This document shows, piece after piece, positions 62,298 to 64,000 of a stretch of DNA of 64,000 nt. Positions within the stretch are counted from its first letter, which is position 1, and each line of letters begins with the position of its first letter. Position numbers and translations under genes: made by a program. Where the stretch lies: positions 106,100 through 170,099 of the forward strand of contig NZ_MKKC01000131.1 of NCBI RefSeq assembly GCF_001942255.1, written 5' to 3'. Source of the DNA: Nocardiopsis sp. CNR-923. Its GTDB lineage: Bacteria; Actinomycetota; Actinomycetes; Streptosporangiales; Streptosporangiaceae. Under the pieces are notes generated by a model. It saw only the letters and a program-made list of their open reading frames with translations, was not told where the DNA came from and did not search any database.

Positions 62298-63001
62298 GTG
62301 CGTCGCCTGGCACTCGCGGCAGGAACCGCGCTCACCCTGTTCGCGGTCTCGGCCTGCATCGACGGCGGCCAGCAGTCGGCGAACGTCATCGCCCCGGGCG
62401 CCCCCGGTGAGTCGTCCTCCCCCGCCACCTCCGAGCAGATCGCCGCGCTGGCCGAGGAACAGGGGCACACGCGGCCGACGTCAACTACCTCGTGCTCATG
62501 ATCGAGCACCACCGGCAGGCACTGGAGATGGCCGACCTCGTTCCGGACCGGCATCGGCGCGAGGGGATCGACAGCATCGCCGACCGCATCGCAGCCGCCC
62601 AGGGGCCGGAGATCACGGCCATGGAGAGCTGGCTGGAGGAGAACGTCCTCGGGCCCGCCCGGGAGAACCCTGCCTACCGGAACTTCTGCGGTCTGGAGGG
62701 CGACGGCTCCCACCACGGCGGTGACGAGGACCTGCCCGGGTGCGACCTCGACGTCGACCACGACGACATGCCGGGGATGGCCTCCGACCGGGAGCTGGCT
62801 GATCTGGAAGCCGCCGAGGGGGACGAGTTCGACCGTCTCTTCGTCGAACTGATGACCACCCACCACGAGGGCGCGATCACCATGGCCGAGGAGGTGCTCA
62901 CCGACGGGCACGACCGCACCGTGACGCGGATGGCCAACGACGTCATCGCCGAGCAGAGCGCCGACATCGCGCGGATGGAGCAGATCCTCGCCAACGAGTG
63001 A
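62298..63001 (+). CDS. DUF305 lipoprotein (frameshifted in this sequence)
   Basis: About 234 residues. GTG 62298 after GGAGGACTCTC; lipoprotein signal LALAAGTALTLFAVSAC with lipobox Cys20. One G is missing near 62472 (GHTAADVNYLVLMIEHHRQA). The mature part has two copies of a four-helix half with histidine motifs: LMIEHHRQALEMADL and LMTTHHEGAITMAEE, typical of DUF305 ferritin-like proteins implicated in copper or other metal handling. DGSHHGGDEDLPGC and DVDHDDMPGM add metal-binding-like residues. Divergent from LVIVD copy 3. Confidence 0.82.
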
Positions 63002-63013
63002 GCCGCCCGGCGG

Positions 63014-63041
63014 CCGTGCTCCGTGCCCCGTGCCCCGTGCC
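63014..63041. repeat. Short tandem repeat of 7-mer
   Basis: CCGTGCT followed by three CCGTGCC units, in the 138-bp gap between the DUF305 and hydrolase genes. Probably neutral slippage; its number may vary between strains. Just after it GTGACATTACCGGG and GTGACATCCGGG are a near-repeat in the hydrolase promoter. Confidence 0.55.
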
Positions 63042-63139
63042 CGCCGAGGATTTGACCCCCGGTGACATTACCGGGAGTGACATCCGGGTAGTCCCGTCCG
63101 GGGCCGACCGTCGGCCCGACCGGTCGGGAGGAGCGCTCG

Positions 63140-63829
63140 ATGGCGGACATCCTGTTGGTGCACGGCGCCGCGTCGGACGGTTCGAGGTGGAACGAGGTCA
63201 TCCGGGTCCTGCTGCGTCAGGGGCACGACCCCGTGGCCGCGCAGCTGCCGTTGACCTCGGTCCCCGACGACGAGGCGGTGGTGCGGCGAACGATCGACGG
63301 GTTGGGCGGTCCGGTCGTGGTCGTGGGGCACTCGTTCGGCGGCGTGGTCATCTCGCAGGCCGCCCACCGCAACCCCAGAGTGGGCGCCCTGGTCTACGTC
63401 GCCGCCTTCGCCCTCGACCAGGGCGAGTCGGCCGTGGACGTCCTCACCGCGCACGCCCCGGAGCCGACCCCGCCGGAGCGTGTGCTCGTCGTCGACCGGT
63501 GGGGCTACTTCACCGTCGCCACGGACGAGTACCCGAAGTACGTCGCCCAGGACATCGACGCCGACCTGGCGCGGATCCAGGCGCGAACACAGGGACCGAC
63601 CGACGCGGCCAGATTCGAGTTCGTCTGCGGTCCGCCCGGGTGGCGGGAGCATCCCAGCTGGTACGTGGTCGCAGGCAACGACCGCATAATCCACCCGGCC
63701 GCGGAGGCGTGGATGGCCGAGCGCGCCGGGGCGAGGACCACCACGGTGCCCGACGCGAGCCACATGGTGCACATGTCCCACCCCCAGGAGGTGGCGGACG
63801 TGATCGCCGACGCGGCCTCGACCCTGTGA
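63140..63829 (+). CDS. Alpha/beta hydrolase
   Basis: 229 residues. ADILLVHGAASDGSRWNEVI (oxyanion HG), VVVVGHSFGGVVISQAAHRN with nucleophile serine in GHSFGG, RVLVVDRWGYFTVATDEYPK, WYVVAGNDRIIHPAAEAWMA (acid) and PDASHMVHMSHPQEVADVIA (histidine). The layout is that of small salicylate-esterase/EstC-like hydrolases; the substrate is open. ATG 63140 after GGGAGGAGCGCTCG. Convergent with clpX, separated by a strong hairpin. Confidence 0.85.
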   Translation: MADILLVHGAASDGSRWNEVIRVLLRQGHDPVAAQLPLTSVPDDEAVVRRTIDGLGGPVVVVGHSFGGVVISQAAHRNPRVGALVYVAAFALDQGESAVDVLTAHAPEPTPPERVLVVDRWGYFTVATDEYPKYVAQDIDADLARIQARTQGPTDAARFEFVCGPPGWREHPSWYVVAGNDRIIHPAAEAWMAERAGARTTTVPDASHMVHMSHPQEVADVIADAASTL

Positions 63830-63835
63830 CGCACG

Positions 63836-63870
63836 ACGGTCCCCGCTCCCCTCACGGGAGCGGGGACCGT
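63836..63870. terminator. 15-bp perfect hairpin between convergent genes
   Basis: ACGGTCCCCGCTCCC (63836-63850), loop 5, and its exact complement (63856-63870). Shared by the hydrolase gene on the plus strand and clpX on the minus strand. Confidence 0.85.
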
Positions 63871-63891
63871 CTCAGGTCGTCGCCGCCCGGC

Positions 63892-64000
63892 TCAGGCGGA
63901 TTTCTCCTCCGGTCCCTCGTCGAGCTGGCTCCGCGGCACGATCGTCGGGTTGACGTTGTCGATCACCGTCTCCCGCGTGATGATCACCTGACCCACATCC
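63892..64000 (-). CDS. clpX: ClpX C-terminus (partial)
   Basis: Only the last 35 codons fall in the window: DVGQVIITRETVIDNVNPTI, then VPRSQLDEGPEEKSA and the stop at 63892-63894. The VIIT...NVNPTIVPR run matches the C-terminus of actinobacterial ClpX, the ATPase of the ClpXP protease. The upstream part is outside the window, so the call rests on the tail and on the neighbourhood (folC, ndk), where clpX is expected. Confidence 0.7.
   Translation of the reverse strand, partial: DVGQVIITRETVIDNVNPTIVPRSQLDEGPEEKSA

Noticed and set aside
1..64000. CRISPR array, prophage, transposase or plasmid origin
   Set aside because: No regularly spaced repeats, integrase, transposase, terminal repeats or replication genes were seen, despite the tRNA cluster.

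Overview
High-GC actinobacterial chromosome, most consistent with a Nocardiopsis-like or other Streptosporangiales genome. The evidence is the very high G+C third positions, the order rne-rplU-rpmA-obgE-proB, the mreBCD-mrdA-rodA cell-wall operon, folC-DUF4233-ndk, an AfsA-type signalling gene, a PaaX-type regulator and several transcripts that look leaderless. The genus is an inference.

Layout. 0.2-4.2 kb: a DinG-type helicase, a small unknown gene and a DUF418 membrane protein. 4.3-10.9 kb: three near-identical tRNA-Ala(GGC) genes on the minus strand, each followed by a related hairpin. Between copies 1 and 2 lie two eroded genes; between copies 2 and 3 lie a GroES-like gene, a TetR/ABC-exporter pair with a perfect palindromic operator, a RibD-C reductase, and a metallo-hydrolase plus ArsR-rhodanese pair with its own operator. 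10.9-12.6 kb: phosphatase, rsfS and nadD. 12.8-13.9 kb: an M48-type protease. 13.9-23.0 kb: an aromatic-acid module (bifunctional flavin monooxygenase/reductase, aryl-CoA ligase, acyl-CoA dehydrogenase, PaaX, RidA, enoyl-CoA hydratase, SDR) best explained as 2-aminobenzoyl-CoA (anthranilate) breakdown; two promoters in it share one operator. 23.2-24.1 kb: an unknown secreted protein. 24.4-25.7 kb: proA.

26.2-34.7 kb: a probable small-molecule cluster (PaaK-like ligase, aldo/keto reductase, MarR, FabH-like ketosynthase with a coupled small gene, HAD phosphatase, AfsA-type protein, FAD monooxygenase) that could make a butyrolactone-like signal. 34.9-37.4 kb: MazF-like protein, esterase and a GH114 lipoprotein that overlaps proB. 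37.4-44.0 kb: proB-obgE-rpmA-rplU-rne. 44.0-47.3 kb: a paired DUF2344 protein and B12-binding radical SAM protein. 47.4-53.3 kb: rodA-mrdA-mreD-mreC-mreB. 53.6-57.4 kb: ndk, DUF4233, folC and a divergent FolC-like Mur ligase. 57.5-62.0 kb: three tandem secreted LVIVD-repeat paralogues. 62.3-64.0 kb: DUF305 lipoprotein, alpha/beta hydrolase and the 3' end of clpX. proB and proA, usually neighbours, are separated here by about 11.7 kb.

Caution on quality. Sixteen genes, including essential ones (rne, mrdA, mreC, ndk, folC), are split by apparent single-base losses, about 22 in all, every one repairable by adding one base and most often in short G/C runs. This looks like an error pattern of the assembly. 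Affected genes are annotated as single loci spanning all pieces and should not be read as biological pseudogenes without resequencing. The two truncated genes between tRNA copies 1 and 2 are different: they lack whole domains.
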